Below, piece by piece: positions 26,831 to 37,966 of a stretch of DNA of 64,000 nucleotides. The stretch comes from Gorsachius magnificus (lineage: Eukaryota > Chordata > Aves > Pelecaniformes > Ardeidae). The stretch spans positions 36,929,007 through 36,993,006 of the forward strand of contig CM067086.1 in NCBI GenBank assembly GCA_034008185.1, given 5' to 3'. Numbering within the stretch: the first letter of the stretch is position 1; the number at the start of each line of letters is the position of its first letter. Under the pieces are notes generated by a model. That model did not search any database. It had not been told where the DNA came from and saw only the letters and a list, made by a program, of their open reading frames with translations. Made by a program: the position numbers and the translations under genes.

Positions 26831-29800
26831 TTTCCCCTGGTTTTTTTTTCTTTTTTGTCTTATTATCTTAATGTCATATCCTATAATTTGTATTCACAGC
26901 AGGGTGAATCAATATAAATCCAGAGAAAAATATATTATTTCATTGGTTATCTAGCTTCATAATGAAAAGTACGTAAGTGGTGAGGATTTTTTATCCATAA
27001 ACATCCATATAGTATTCTCAAATGAAAGATAAATATCAAGGCTTTCTGTATATATTTTCCTACAATAAAAGTTGCAGAAAAGAAGGAAATGTTTTCTGTT
27101 TGAGAATTTAAATGTTTTCTAAACAGGAATTCTTCAATACAAGAATTTAAAAGGCAGAAAATTACTACTTTTATAAACATAGAATTGCTTATGTTTGTTT
27201 ATATTTTTATGTGGAAGTACATAAAGTCTGAGGGAATGCCTTTTTGTGAAAGAGGGTTATTGTTAGTTGCAGATATGATCATGTAGAGAAGTCCAAAGTA
27301 GCCGGGGATGCCAGAAGCTTGCCTACTTGGCTCCGTCACTCCTGAGTGTGAAGCCTGTAAGCCATGCAGACTTCTGCCAATATATATTTTTATACTGGCC
27401 TACCTCATCAGGCCTCCCATAGCCAGGCAATGTGCAACAGACCTTCAACTGAAATGTAGGGAACACTGTATGGTACAAAACCAGTAATGTTAGTGTTTCT
27501 CTCCATGTTACTTTAATTCATACATGCCTCTGATTAAAGATTTTCATCCAACCTAGCAAAATTCTTAGAGAAGTGAAAACTGGTATTATCTCTTAGAAAG
27601 AAGGATGCCAGAAAATTAGTAAGCACTGCACATCCATTTTGAAAAGCAGTAAAGTACTAATTGGAAACACATACTTTTTCTTTGTGGACACTTCTCTATA
27701 TTTTCTGCTAATTTCAGCCTTGTTTCTTGTTGATTAGAACTACCTCATATAATAGTATGATCAATGGCTACAACACATTATTTGGTACGGTTTTATGGCA
27801 ATGCTCTAGGTATGAAATTATCCAAAGGTTTGAATACAGCCTTCTAAGGGCTTATTACAAATCTTGTGAGCCAGTTCAGATGAGTATAGCTATAACCACT
27901 GTGCCTAGGATGAGCCTGAAGTACCACCACAAGACAGAGGAGAAAGCACTTGCCTGGGAGGCTGTGGCTATACAGCCATAATCCTGTGTGGAAGTTTAGA
28001 GGGATTTGAAACCGAGAGTGGGTCAGGGAGGTGTTTGTATGCACTTGGAGTAAAACAAAACCTCATAACATCCATCCAAATCCTGTGTTATGTGCCCTGT
28101 CTATGCACGTGTCAAACTTTTCTGCCAGTTAATTTGCTTAAATTCTGTCTAGACTGGTACTGGATGAGGGAGGGAGACTTGAATTACCTGTCTGAATGTC
28201 TTCTATTTAAAAAAAAAAAAAAGAATAAATTATTGGTGTGGGGTATACTACATTTGACTCGATATATTTCATGGTCAATATGGTGGATCTCATTAAAAAT
28301 TAATGTCAGGATATTGTAATGTACTCTAATGGCCAGAGGTCAAAGGGCTCTTTAGTATAAAATAGAGACCATCCCAACAATCTCTCTGTCTTCATCCACT
28401 GCAAGAAACATAAGGGATGCAGGGTCCAGCTGCTTCCCCAGCACTTCCAGACTTTAAAAAATTACTATAGTAAGACAGCAGTCTTCTCAAAAAGCACAGC
28501 AAGGGCACAGCCAAGTTTTTCAACCTTGCTTATCTAGCAGAAACTTCTGAAGGGTTCAGTCTACCTACATCAAATATGCAAAAATATATTAAAAAGATTC
28601 ATATACAAAACTACTATATAGCAAACATGGCTTATCTGCAGAGGTGGCACCTCAGAGGCCACTCTTGCTCATTTTGTGCCTGCCTGGAGGAACCTAACTA
28701 AAATCTGAAGTCAAGCAAGAACCCTGCCTTACAGGGAGATTTAGAAAGCCCAACACAGTATCTTTAGCCTGGAGAGGCATCCCAGCATCACTCATTGCCC
28801 TCCTCTGAGGAGGAAGAGTGGCTCCAGGGCTGTAACTCGCTCATGGTGGGCATACCCTTGTGTCCTTTGCTGAGTCTGAAAATACAGTCTTGCTAACAGG
28901 TCCTGCTACGGCTATTGCTGGTGAGGCATAAATCTGCCTTTGTCTTTAACAGGTGCTCTCTCTCTCCCCGTCTCTTCATTATTTTCCAAAGGGAAAGCCA
29001 TGTCATGCAAAAAAGACACTCAACTCTCTTAAAGGGACAATGTCCTGTTCTTTCTTGTGTTGAGGTAAGCAGAAGTTCAAAGCACGTCTCCCCTGAGCAG
29101 CATTGCACTGCTCAGCTGAAACTTTATAGCCTTTTGGGTTAAACAAAGCGGAGAAAAAATGATTTCATTAACTTATTTATTGAAAGACCTTGTCTTACGA
29201 CATCTAACACTTTTTATAGACTGTAAAGTACAGAGTTTAGTCAGCTAGTTACTCTACTTGAATGGTTTTTCATTCTGTGTTCTCCAGGATGAAACATCCT
29301 CCACTGTTTCAATGCCATCTGTAGATACCACCATCAGTACCTCTCTTGTAGGACGTGGATTGCCTTTTAAATTTAATTCTCACCTCCTTAAGGCTCTTCA
29401 AATTAGATGATTGCTCTTGCATAATCTTGCCTTCTGCAAGATGTATTACATGGTGAAATGGGATTTATCTTTCTAAGCGCAGTAGCTTTTTTAAAAAACT
29501 GACTTTTTTCTCTTTTACTTCCTATTCTTTGGAACTTCAAACAATACAGTTCTTTATAACCTTTTAATCTATCCTCCTGTACTGAGATGTTTTTACTATG
29601 ACTGTAATTCATGTACTTGGAAGTCACGTACATAAGATCAGTTTTTCAGAAGACATAAATCCCATTGAAATCAGTTAGACATAAAGAACTTACCATTTGG
29701 CTAGATAAAATGACAACAGTAGAATCCTAAGAGTAAATAAATGGTGATAAGTCATCTGTCCTGATTTCACCAACCACTATAATTTCAGAAAATTGTTTTT

Positions 29801-32800
29801 AAAGATGATTACTAGATTTATTAATTCATCTTTTCCCACCAGAACTAAGAAATTGGAAACTATTCAAGACTAGAATCAAATTTCAGAGTATGATAAGGAG
29901 CCAACGTCTCACAGAATCATGGAGTGTGACTGATCTCACAGTAATTGTTAAGTAACTGAATACTAATCTTTAACAAACAGAAGCTTATAAGCTTTTAAGT
30001 AATAGCTGATTTCTAATACCAAACACTGGCTAACAAAACAGATTTATTTTGGTCACTTAAAAATATAGGTCAGTTCATTATACTTAAAATAGCTTTATGC
30101 TCTAGGGGACTAAATATAATAAAGATGAGAAATCTCTGAGTTTTGATTGCTACTTTGATACTTATTTTATGTAGCTGTTCTTAGGCAAATTATGCAGATT
30201 ACTTATGTTTCACTTTTGCTACCCATAAAAAAAGTACATGGTTCATAAGTACTCACAACAGTTATCTATGTCAGATGTTGTCATAATTGGTAAAAGTTTG
30301 TTCAGCTTTTAGTAGAGTCATCCTGAAATTCTTAGTGTTACTGTTCTATTGATCTTTAATTTTTGGATAGTATTTTTGAGTAAGATAAACTGAACTTCTC
30401 TCAGAAAAATAGCATTATACAAATAATTATTAGTAAACATAGAATTACTAGTTTAGAGTTAAGATTTTGGAAACACTGGTTTGGTGCATAGATTGAATAT
30501 GGTAGCTCATTTATAATGTTTGGTCTTGTTTCTTCCAATTTGAATATATGTCAATTATTTGTAAAGCAACTTCTTCAAAGTTATAATGCAAGTGGGCCAC
30601 ACATATTTAGAAGAGAGTTTATTGACTTACATGAATAATTGCTTTAATAATTTATTGGAGTTCTTTGAAGACGTGACTGTTAAGTTTCATATGGGATATA
30701 TGGCAGATGGGTTCTGTTTAGAGTATAAGAATGATTTGAAAATGGAAACGTTTTCATTTACACATACACACAGAAAATGGAGATAACAGCATGAAGTGTA
30801 ACAAGGATAATGAACACACTTATATGATGATACAAGGTTTGGTTTTAAAAAGTTATTATGTTTTTTAATGGTAAGTATACTACAGTTATAAAACCACAGA
30901 GGTTGTCTGAGAAGATATCATAATTTCATAAAAATAATCAATAATAAGGATATAATAGAGATCACTGAAGACACTAAAAAAGGCAACAGGAAAATAAAAA
31001 AATATCCCATAGGATACTGAATAAAATATATTTAGCTACATAATAGAAAATCAGCTGTAATGTGCAAATATGAAATAATAACAAACTGGTTAAAATGAGA
31101 AGTGATTAAAGCAAAAGGAAAGACTGAAAGTTGCCAGAGAAAAAGCATTATCAGGATTTTACTGCAGCAAATGTCTAATGGTAGAACACATGAAGAAAAT
31201 ATCATGGGAAACAAAGGTTAGTGAACAAAATAAACTGCACAAGGCAGTGGACTGTTTTGTAAATATTCTGTTCACGTTAGTCATAACTTCTTAATGAAAT
31301 GCACCAATGATATCTATATCCCTACCTTTTAGGTGAATACAAGCAGAGGTATAGGACATTTTTGTGTACACAAATAGGTCCTAATAGAAAGAAAGACAGC
31401 ACTAATTAGAAGTCAGTAAAGACAAGGTAGTACATGAGCTTGAATTCTGGAAAAAAAAAACTTTATAAAGGAGGAAATAAGGTTTAAAAGTGGAAAGTAT
31501 ATTAGAAGTATATTCTGAAATTTAGCACTGAATTAAAGTCTATATGCTTTAAGACATTTGGAGACATTTGGAGAAGGAAACATGGAAGGACTGGAAAAAA
31601 CCTTCAGGTTTTCATTTGAAGCTTATTCTTCTTCATTATGACTAATGTAAAATTGTTTAAATGTTATTTCATTTCAGATGTTATTTGAAAATTTCTGATA
31701 TTATCATGACAAAAACTTGAGCAACCTAATACAATGTTCAAGGCTACATATGCTACGTTTCTTTTCATAAAGACAGATTATTGAATGAGTTTGAAACAGG
31801 AAGATAACTATATTACATACAGATAGGGCCAGATTTCTAATGTATTGAGGGTAATAATCATCTGTCTACTGACTCAGCTATGCTTTTGATCAGGTCTTTT
31901 GATACTTCTCTTTGCTTTCTTGTATTTTGTGCATGTAATTATTTGCTGTTACCATTACTTTTATTTACTAAAGATCCTTAAAGAAGTCTCCCTTTAGATT
32001 AATTATTTCTCCTTGTAATATATAAAGAAATATCCTAAAAGTCCATTTAACATACAGCAGTGTAATGTCAATCTTTCTCTGAAAGAGCAGTACAAACACA
32101 ATTATGACAAGTACTTGTGTTACTTGAATAAGCAGTCAGATGTTCTCTGCAACAACAAGCTAACACATGCAACATTTGAAAGAAAATTAGTAAAGACCAA
32201 ATTTATAATGTTTTTTATTATAATTCAAACAGCAAAGCTGAAAAGAAAATCCTTTTCACACTTTTAAGGCTGAAGAAAAGTTTTCCTCACCTACAAAGAC
32301 TCATCTAGTTTTGAGTCAAAATTACTCCCCTTTGTCAGAAAACTGAGGTATCGTTCAATCTATTCAGATGTCTTCATTTCTGCAAAATGTTGGAAAGGGT
32401 TGTAATCTGAAGTAGGGCTGTCCTGCAAAACGTTTTCATTAACTGAATTATTCATCTATTTTACAGACCATCCTATATACTTTTGCTTTTTTCTTCATTA
32501 GAAAACCACCACTTCTAGCACAGTGCTTGTTTAAGTGTGTGTCACACTGGTAGAAGACAAATAAAAGCAGTGTAGTGTAGCTTTTCTTCTTCAATGTGAA
32601 CTGCATAGTCCTGTCCTAAAAGTGTACAATACTTTCTAAAGAAATTTGGATTGTAATATGTCTTAAAACCAGTGAAATTGGTCGAAGTGTCTCTTTAGTT
32701 GCAGCAACCCATTATCCATGGGCTTTGATGAGAATTTTTCCAGGTGTTCAGAGCACCCTTAATTAGGTACCAAAACCCAGACCAATAAAGGCATTTATGT

Positions 32801-34511
32801 GGCAGATTCTCAGGACATGGATAACTAAAGGTTCTGTAACAATTCATAAAGTTGAAAACTCAAATATGAGAAATCAGTCACATGAACATATAAAACATCA
32901 TCAACATGAAGCTTTTCTGTGTTAAAGCACCAACAGCATAAAACCAAAATCACTTACAATAAATCAATTAAAACCCAAACAGCTTTGCTGATATATTGCA
33001 GAACTGGAACAGAGGAAACATATAATGTGTCTTTTTAAAAAATAAAAGATGATCTGGGGGGAGAAAGGGAAGCATTCAGAAAAGCAGAGCTGAATTATGG
33101 CAATACCCTAGCTGGAACCTAGGAAACAAGCAAATTACATTACAGTTTCTGAAAAAAATAAACTTCAGTCTGTCTGGTTTTTAGTGAGAGGAGGGCATAA
33201 ACTTTACTTTCATACTTTCACGACCCTTTTTATTAATTCTGTTCCTTTCTTCCCCCCCCCCCCCCCCCCCCCCCAAAATTTAGGAACTTCTAATGTGGAT
33301 TGAATACAGTATTTCACAGACATGCTGGTATAGGGGTTCCATCACTGCAAATAAAAATATTTAGATGCCCTGGAAACAGAAGTTTAGATCTTGTCCAAGC
33401 TAACTCAGGCCATTAGCTTTCAAAAGTGGCCCTGAGTGCCATGGCAAATGCAGTGTGTAACATTGAATGAAGGCGTTCTAAGTGTAATTCCATTTTTTTT
33501 TTTCAATTTGGACAATAAAGGTCCCACACCTTTTCTTGAGAAACATTTTAAAGAGAAAAGTTTTTGCCAGCAAACTCAGGCAAAAATGTCCTCTTCTGTT
33601 GTTCTCCTTAGACTCTTGTGTAATAAAAGGACATGTCCTGCCTAAGCAAGGGTGACTCAGTTTGAACAGTGTTAAACATGACGGCATTTTTTTATAATCT
33701 GCCAAGTATTTTGAAGTAACAGGAAGAATATAAAAGTAAATGAGAAACATTATTTCTTAGAAAAGCAACCACAAATCTTATACGGTCTCTTTTTATTAAT
33801 TATTTTCAAAGGTTTTTTTAAGCATGTGTAGATAGGTTGGATACCCACATATTCAATATTATCTTTAAAGGAGTTAAGTCCTGTCAAAAACTTCTGTATA
33901 CCTGGTGAGTATGGGGCTCTTGGATTTCATTTGTTTAGCTGTTGCATCAAGTATTAGTTTTATCCTAAATGAATAAAACATAATTACAATGAGGTGTATT
34001 GGTGGCCTATTGCTTTCATATAAGTAGTTAGATGTCAGGTCTGCACTGTCCCAGCGGCACATGGATGAACCTACTGAATCTTGTTTCTGCTGTTTGACAA
34101 GCGTGTTCCCCTTGTCAGCGGCTAACCCTCCCATGGTGGAAGAACTCTAACCAGCTCCTGTGCATCCTCTCAGGTTTTAAAAATGATACAAACCACTTAC
34201 CAGTAGCCCTCAACTCCCCCACCCCCAATCATTAGACAGAGACAGAAAACAAATATTTCAAAACACTCTTCACTCCATTGTTCTTGTATATTGTGTTCCC
34301 AGACCAATATTCTTTTTTTTTTCCCTGTCTGTAAAAATATTTTTTTTCTGAGTATTCCCTTTCCTCAAAGCACCTGGGATTAACAACCCTATAAAAAAGG
34401 GCTGTAGAGCCGTGATCCAAAGACTACAGGACAGTTTCTCTTACCTAACCAAGGCCGCTTAATAAAGAAACATTCAAGAACTGGCATGCTGAGCACTTTC
34501 CTTATGTACAG
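26831..34511. other. No gene seen; AT-rich unique sequence
   Basis: About 7.7 kb with no convincing exon or repeat family, apart from a pure C homopolymer at 33252-33274 listed separately and short A/T runs. Open frames are all under about 100 codons and lack domain character. Confidence 0.5.
33252..33274. repeat. Poly-C homopolymer, 23 nt
   Basis: Twenty-three consecutive C residues between TTCTT and AAAATT. Long C/G runs are much rarer than A/T runs in bird genomes. The G strand could form a quadruplex and the C strand an i-motif. The length is prone to sequencing and assembly error. Confidence 0.85.
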
Positions 34512-35091
34512 TGTCCTGGGTTTGGCTGGGATAAAGTAAATTTTCTTCATAGTAGCTGGCATAGTGCTATGTTTTGGATTTAGTACTAGAAGAATGTTGA
34601 TAACTCACTGTGTTTTAGTTGTTGCTAAGTAGTGCTTAGAGTACTCAAGGACTTTTTGAGCTTCTCCTGCTTGGCCAGGTGCATAACAAGCTGGGAGGGA
34701 GCACAGCCAGGACAGCTGACCAAAAGAGCTATTCCATACCACAGAACATGATGCTCGGGTGGAGTTGTCGGTCAGTCAGGGGGAGAGGTGTTGCGGCTCG
34801 GAGAGTGATCACTGCTCGGGACGGGCTGGGCATCGGTCAGCGGGTGGTGACCAATTGCATTGTGCATCACTTGTTTTGTATATTCTGTATATTCTCTTAC
34901 CATTATTATTATTAATAATATTAATATTAATATTATTAATATTGTTATTATTTTCTCTTATTAAACTGTCTCTATCTCTTAGGGTCTTACTTTTTTTTTT
35001 TTTCCGATTCTCTCCCCCATCCCACTGAAGGAGGGGGGAGTGAGCGAGCAGCTGTGTGGTGCTTTGTTGCCAGCCGGGTTAAACCATGACA
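34512..35091 (+). mobile_element. Solo LTR (subfamily 'B'), ERV-L-like
   Basis: Begins TGTCCTGGGTTTGGCTGGG and ends GGGTTAAACCATGACA, the same termini as the LTRs of the nearby provirus. No internal sequence is attached. Its first 190 bp differ at many positions from the proviral LTRs. Its core (GGAGCACAGCCAGGACAGC onward) matches the 3' LTR of the provirus far better than the 5' LTR. The flanking pentamers are TACAG and GAGAG, so no clean target duplication remains. It contains an expanded ATT/AAT-rich segment at about 34903-34955 before the ATTAAA-type polyadenylation region. Confidence 0.9.
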
Positions 35092-36527
35092 GAGAGGTTC
35101 AGGTGAAGAAAACTCTGGTTCAAAATCTGTTTATACACACCTGTTTGTAACATTGGTAGCCCTTAAACTATTACTCTTAGTTCATTTATTCAATGAAAGA
35201 ACCTGAACAGACTCTGGTGTTTATTTTAATACAGATAAAATGCAAAGCTTTGAATTGAAAGCTCTGGTTTGTGTGTTTATTGAAACTTCTTAGAACCACC
35301 TGGGGTTTGAAGAAAGAAGTAATCTCATGAGAACAGGTTCCTTTTTTTACATTTCTGCTAAGACCCAAATATCTTGGGGTCACATCTGTTTGACTTCCTA
35401 GCAATAGTACAGATGGCTTTGCTCTTTTGTTTTTGTTTGGGTGGGTGGTTTTTATCTTATTTAAAGCAGTTTGCATGACACCTAGCTATGTCTGTCTGTG
35501 ACATATAAATTACCATCAAATAGAATCACACCTGCTCAATAATAATCATTAACAACAGAATAACAATGAAGAATGTCAAATTTTAGGAAGAAAGATGGAG
35601 TTGTCTAATGGTTTTGGAATATGCAGCAGTCTCTCCATAATCTGGAAAAATGCAGCCAATTTTAATATTGCAAAAATACTTATTTGATCACCAAACCAAG
35701 CAAAAATACAAAGTAACCGAGCAATAAATATGACGTAAATATTAGAGATCACCTGAAGTCTCAGAAAGATGGGTCTTCACATTCTCTTTACCTTCTATGA
35801 TGTTGCAAAACAAGATTGTGCTTAGATTGAGCTAAGTACTGTATAAACCACTTTGAAGTGTTAAATTTAAGCCAACACTAAGAAAGCCTAGGCAATACTC
35901 AGTTGTTACCAATATCAAACAATCTGCAAGTTTCTTTAGAGTCATCATTCCTACTTCCTTAATAAGCAGTATTAACTAGGTCTTTTTGGAGTAATGTTCT
36001 TAGGTTGCATATTTGCAAATCAAAAACCTGGGATGATAACTCTTTTCCTGCTGGTCATGTCTTTCTACTGCTCCTTGTTTAACTTACCACTATAATCAAC
36101 CTATGGTTGGAATATTCTGCATTTCTTTGACTAAAAAAAAAGTATTTTATTGGATTTGCCTATAAGAGTTGATGACAAGTGAAGGAATATTTCTCAGAGG
36201 AACTGTAGACTTTCTTCCATGCTTTTTATATATATATAGGATTATGTATACAAACACAGGGTAGCTTTTGCCTAAAACAGTAGCGCTCAGCTTTTATTTT
36301 CTCTATGAAAACTGTATCTTCCCATGGCTTAGAACAAATGTACTTCAAAGTATCCCATGCTACACTTTCAGGTAGATCAGCAGCCGTGAAATGCTTTTAT
36401 CATTAACAAAAGCTTGGAGGGTGTTTTCACAGGGATTTTTCTGCATTTTTCTGTGGCCTTTGTTTGTTTTACAAACTGCTGAAGGAAAATAGTGCTGTAA
36501 ACCTATAATCCAGGTTTATGATGTAAA
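35092..36527. other. No gene seen; unique sequence between two LTR insertions
   Basis: AT-rich DNA without viral similarity by eye, so the solo LTR and the provirus are separate insertions about 1.4 kb apart in the same orientation. A short TA tract lies near 36226-36238. Confidence 0.55.
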
Positions 36528-36532
36528 ATGGG
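36528..36532. repeat. Target-site duplication, left copy (ATGGG)
   Basis: ATGGG immediately precedes the 5' LTR and recurs immediately after the 3' LTR at 43314-43318. A 5-bp duplication is within the usual retroviral range of 4-6 bp and shows that both outer ends come from one integration event. Confidence 0.85.
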
Positions 36533-36820
36533 TGTCCTGGTTTCGGCTGGGATAGAGTTAATTTTTCTTCACAGAAGCTAGCATAGTGCTGTGCTTTGGA
36601 TTTAGTACTAGAAGAATGTTGATAACACGCTGATGTTTTTAGTTGTTGCCAAGCAGTGCTCAGACTGCTCAAGGACTTTTTGAGCTTCTCCTGCTTGGCC
36701 AGGTGCATAACAAGCTGGGAGTACAGCACAGCTAGGACCCAAACTGTCCAAAGAGCTATTCCATACCATATAACGTCATGCTGGGGGGGGGGGTTAGGGG
36801 ATCGGTCGGTTGCAGGCAGA

Positions 36821-36880
36821 GTGGTCGCAGCTCGGGCTGTGTGATTGCAGCTCAGGGGGAGTGATCGCTGCTCGGGACGG
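36821..36880 (+). repeat. Three 20-bp tandem repeats in the 5' LTR core
   Basis: Units GTGGTCGCAGCTCGGGCTGT, GTGATTGCAGCTCAGGGGGA and GTGATCGCTGCTCGGGACGG abut with exact 20-bp spacing. The related solo LTR at 53962 has fewer units, so copy number varies within the subfamily. Tandem repeats in U3 often act as enhancers in retroviruses; a role here is inference. Confidence 0.75.
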
Positions 36881-36991
36881 GCTGGGCATCGGTCAGCAGG
36901 TGGTGAGCAATTGCATTGTGCATCATTCGTTTTGTATGTTCTGTATATTCTGTTATCATTCTCATTATTACTATTGTTATTATTTTCTCTT

Positions 36992-36997
36992 ATTAAA
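36992..36997 (+). terminator. Polyadenylation signal ATTAAA, 5' LTR
   Basis: A variant hexamer in the conserved TCTTATTAAACTGTCTTTAT block, also present at 43175-43180 in the 3' LTR. Confidence 0.5.
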
Positions 36998-37132
36998 CTG
37001 TCTTTATCTCAGCCCTCAGCTTTTTTTTTCTTTCCAATTCTCTCCCCCATCCCACTGAGGGAGGGGGGGGAGTGAGCGAGCAGCTGCGTGGTGCTTAGTT
37101 GCCAGCCGCGTTAAACCACGACAGTCCTATTT

Positions 37133-37150
37133 TGACGCTGAATGTGGGGC
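37133..37150 (+). other. Primer-binding site, Lys-tRNA-like, decayed
   Basis: TGACGCTGAATGTGGGGC lies 9 nt after the LTR end. It agrees at 14 of 18 positions with the complement of the 3' end of tRNA-Lys(1,2), the primer of many betaretrovirus-like elements. It sits in the correct place for minus-strand priming. Two of the four mismatches are transitions compatible with CpG decay. Another tRNA isoacceptor cannot be excluded. Confidence 0.6.
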
Positions 37151-37242
37151 TCGAAGGGTTGAGATAACGACAGATCTGAACATTTTTTAAAACGAATTTG
37201 TGATAAGCATTTGTTATATTAGTCTAATAGTCGCTGGTTGCA

Positions 37243-37767
37243 ATGTTGTGTTATTTGCTCTCAGAGTTGTTGTCCTTGTTCGTGGAGTTCTTTTATGTAG
37301 CACCTTACCTGCTGTGTGCACTCCCTGTGTTGCTGGCTATCACTTTTTGCAAATGGATTAAAGTTACTGTTCTGCTGTACTGTGTAATACTGGCTTATGC
37401 TATGATAAAAATATTGGTCATCAGATTAAGCTCGTATTTGTACTCGGTATTGCTGTCACCTCTGTATTTTGGGAACCATCTATTGGGAATTATGAATAAT
37501 TATACATTTTACTTTTTATCCTCAGAGAGCCAGCCTGTGGGGGAGTCACCTTACTCCATCTTCCCCTTCTTCTCTGAGCTAATTACAACAGTTCTTGAGA
37601 ATGTTGAATATCCTTGGGATATTCCAACTAGCATGGCCCTATTGCTAGGTCTCCTGAATATGGTTCAGCTTTTACTCAGGGTTAGACTCCTATGTAAATT
37701 ATATACCATCCAAAGATCAACTCCTGCAACAGGCCCTGCGGCTACTCCAGCCCCTGTAGCTACCTGA
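37243..37767 (+). pseudogene. gag: Hydrophobic N-terminal region of the ERV Gag frame (membrane-type leader)
   Basis: An ATG-initiated frame of 174 codons, 119 nt after the LTR, at the position where Gag normally starts. Unlike an ordinary soluble matrix domain it is strongly hydrophobic. Likely membrane segments are at residues 4-35, 41-60 and 129-150, with a possible fourth near 65-82. Basic residues (Lys/Arg) cluster between them, and a possible N-glycosylation site (Asn-Tyr-Thr) is at about 86-88. After residue 157 it turns into a Pro/Ala/Thr-rich stretch. It stops at a TGA (37765-37767) inside the first stalk repeat. The same frame resumes in the repeats, so the stop is a mutation in a longer ancestral protein. 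I do not recognise a known family for the hydrophobic part. It could instead have been a separate leader protein. Confidence 0.6.
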
Positions 37768-37768
37768 A

Positions 37769-37966
37769 CTGTGGACACAGGCACTGCTGCTACTCCAACC
37801 TCAGTGACACCCACTGTAGCTACTCCAGCTGTGGACACAGGCACTGCTGCTACTCCAACCCCAGTGACACCCACTGTAGCTACCCAAACTGTGGACACAG
37901 GCACTGCGGCTATTCCAACCCCTGCGACAGGCACCATTGCTACTCCAACCCCTGCAACAGCACTGT
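37769..37966 (+). repeat. 60-bp minisatellite encoding a Pro/Thr/Ala stalk in Gag
   Basis: CTGTGGACACAGGCACTGCT recurs at 37769, 37829 and 37889 with exact 60-bp spacing (20 residues), followed by shorter, degenerate half-units to about 37990. Each unit is open in frame and encodes Val-Asp-Thr-Gly-Thr-Ala-Ala with repeated Thr-Pro/Ala-Thr. The composition resembles an extended, O-glycosylated or disordered linker. It joins the hydrophobic segment to the charged Gag body. A 1-base loss at about 37960 shifts the frame by -1 and produces the TAG at 37966. Confidence 0.85.

Larger units (their letters stand above)
36533..37123 (+). repeat. 5' LTR of the provirus (subfamily 'A'), 591 bp
   Basis: TGTCCTGGTTTCGGCTGGGA ... 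GTTAAACCACGACA. The outer about 188 bp differ from the 3' LTR by one T indel and one C/T change. The core (from GTACAGCACAGCTAGGACC) matches the solo LTR at 53962-54519 instead. The core carries three consecutive 20-bp imperfect repeats (36821-36840, 36841-36860, 36861-36880) sharing a GCAGCTC/GCTGCTC motif, and a G10+ run near 36784-36793. An ATTAAA polyadenylation signal is at 36992-36997. Confidence 0.93.

Noticed and set aside
34679..35028. Open frames inside the LTRs (also at 36656-37075, 42867-43288 and 53987-54397)
   Set aside because: Frames recur in every LTR copy because the LTRs are related. They end in AT/GC-rich LTR sequence and show no protein domain.
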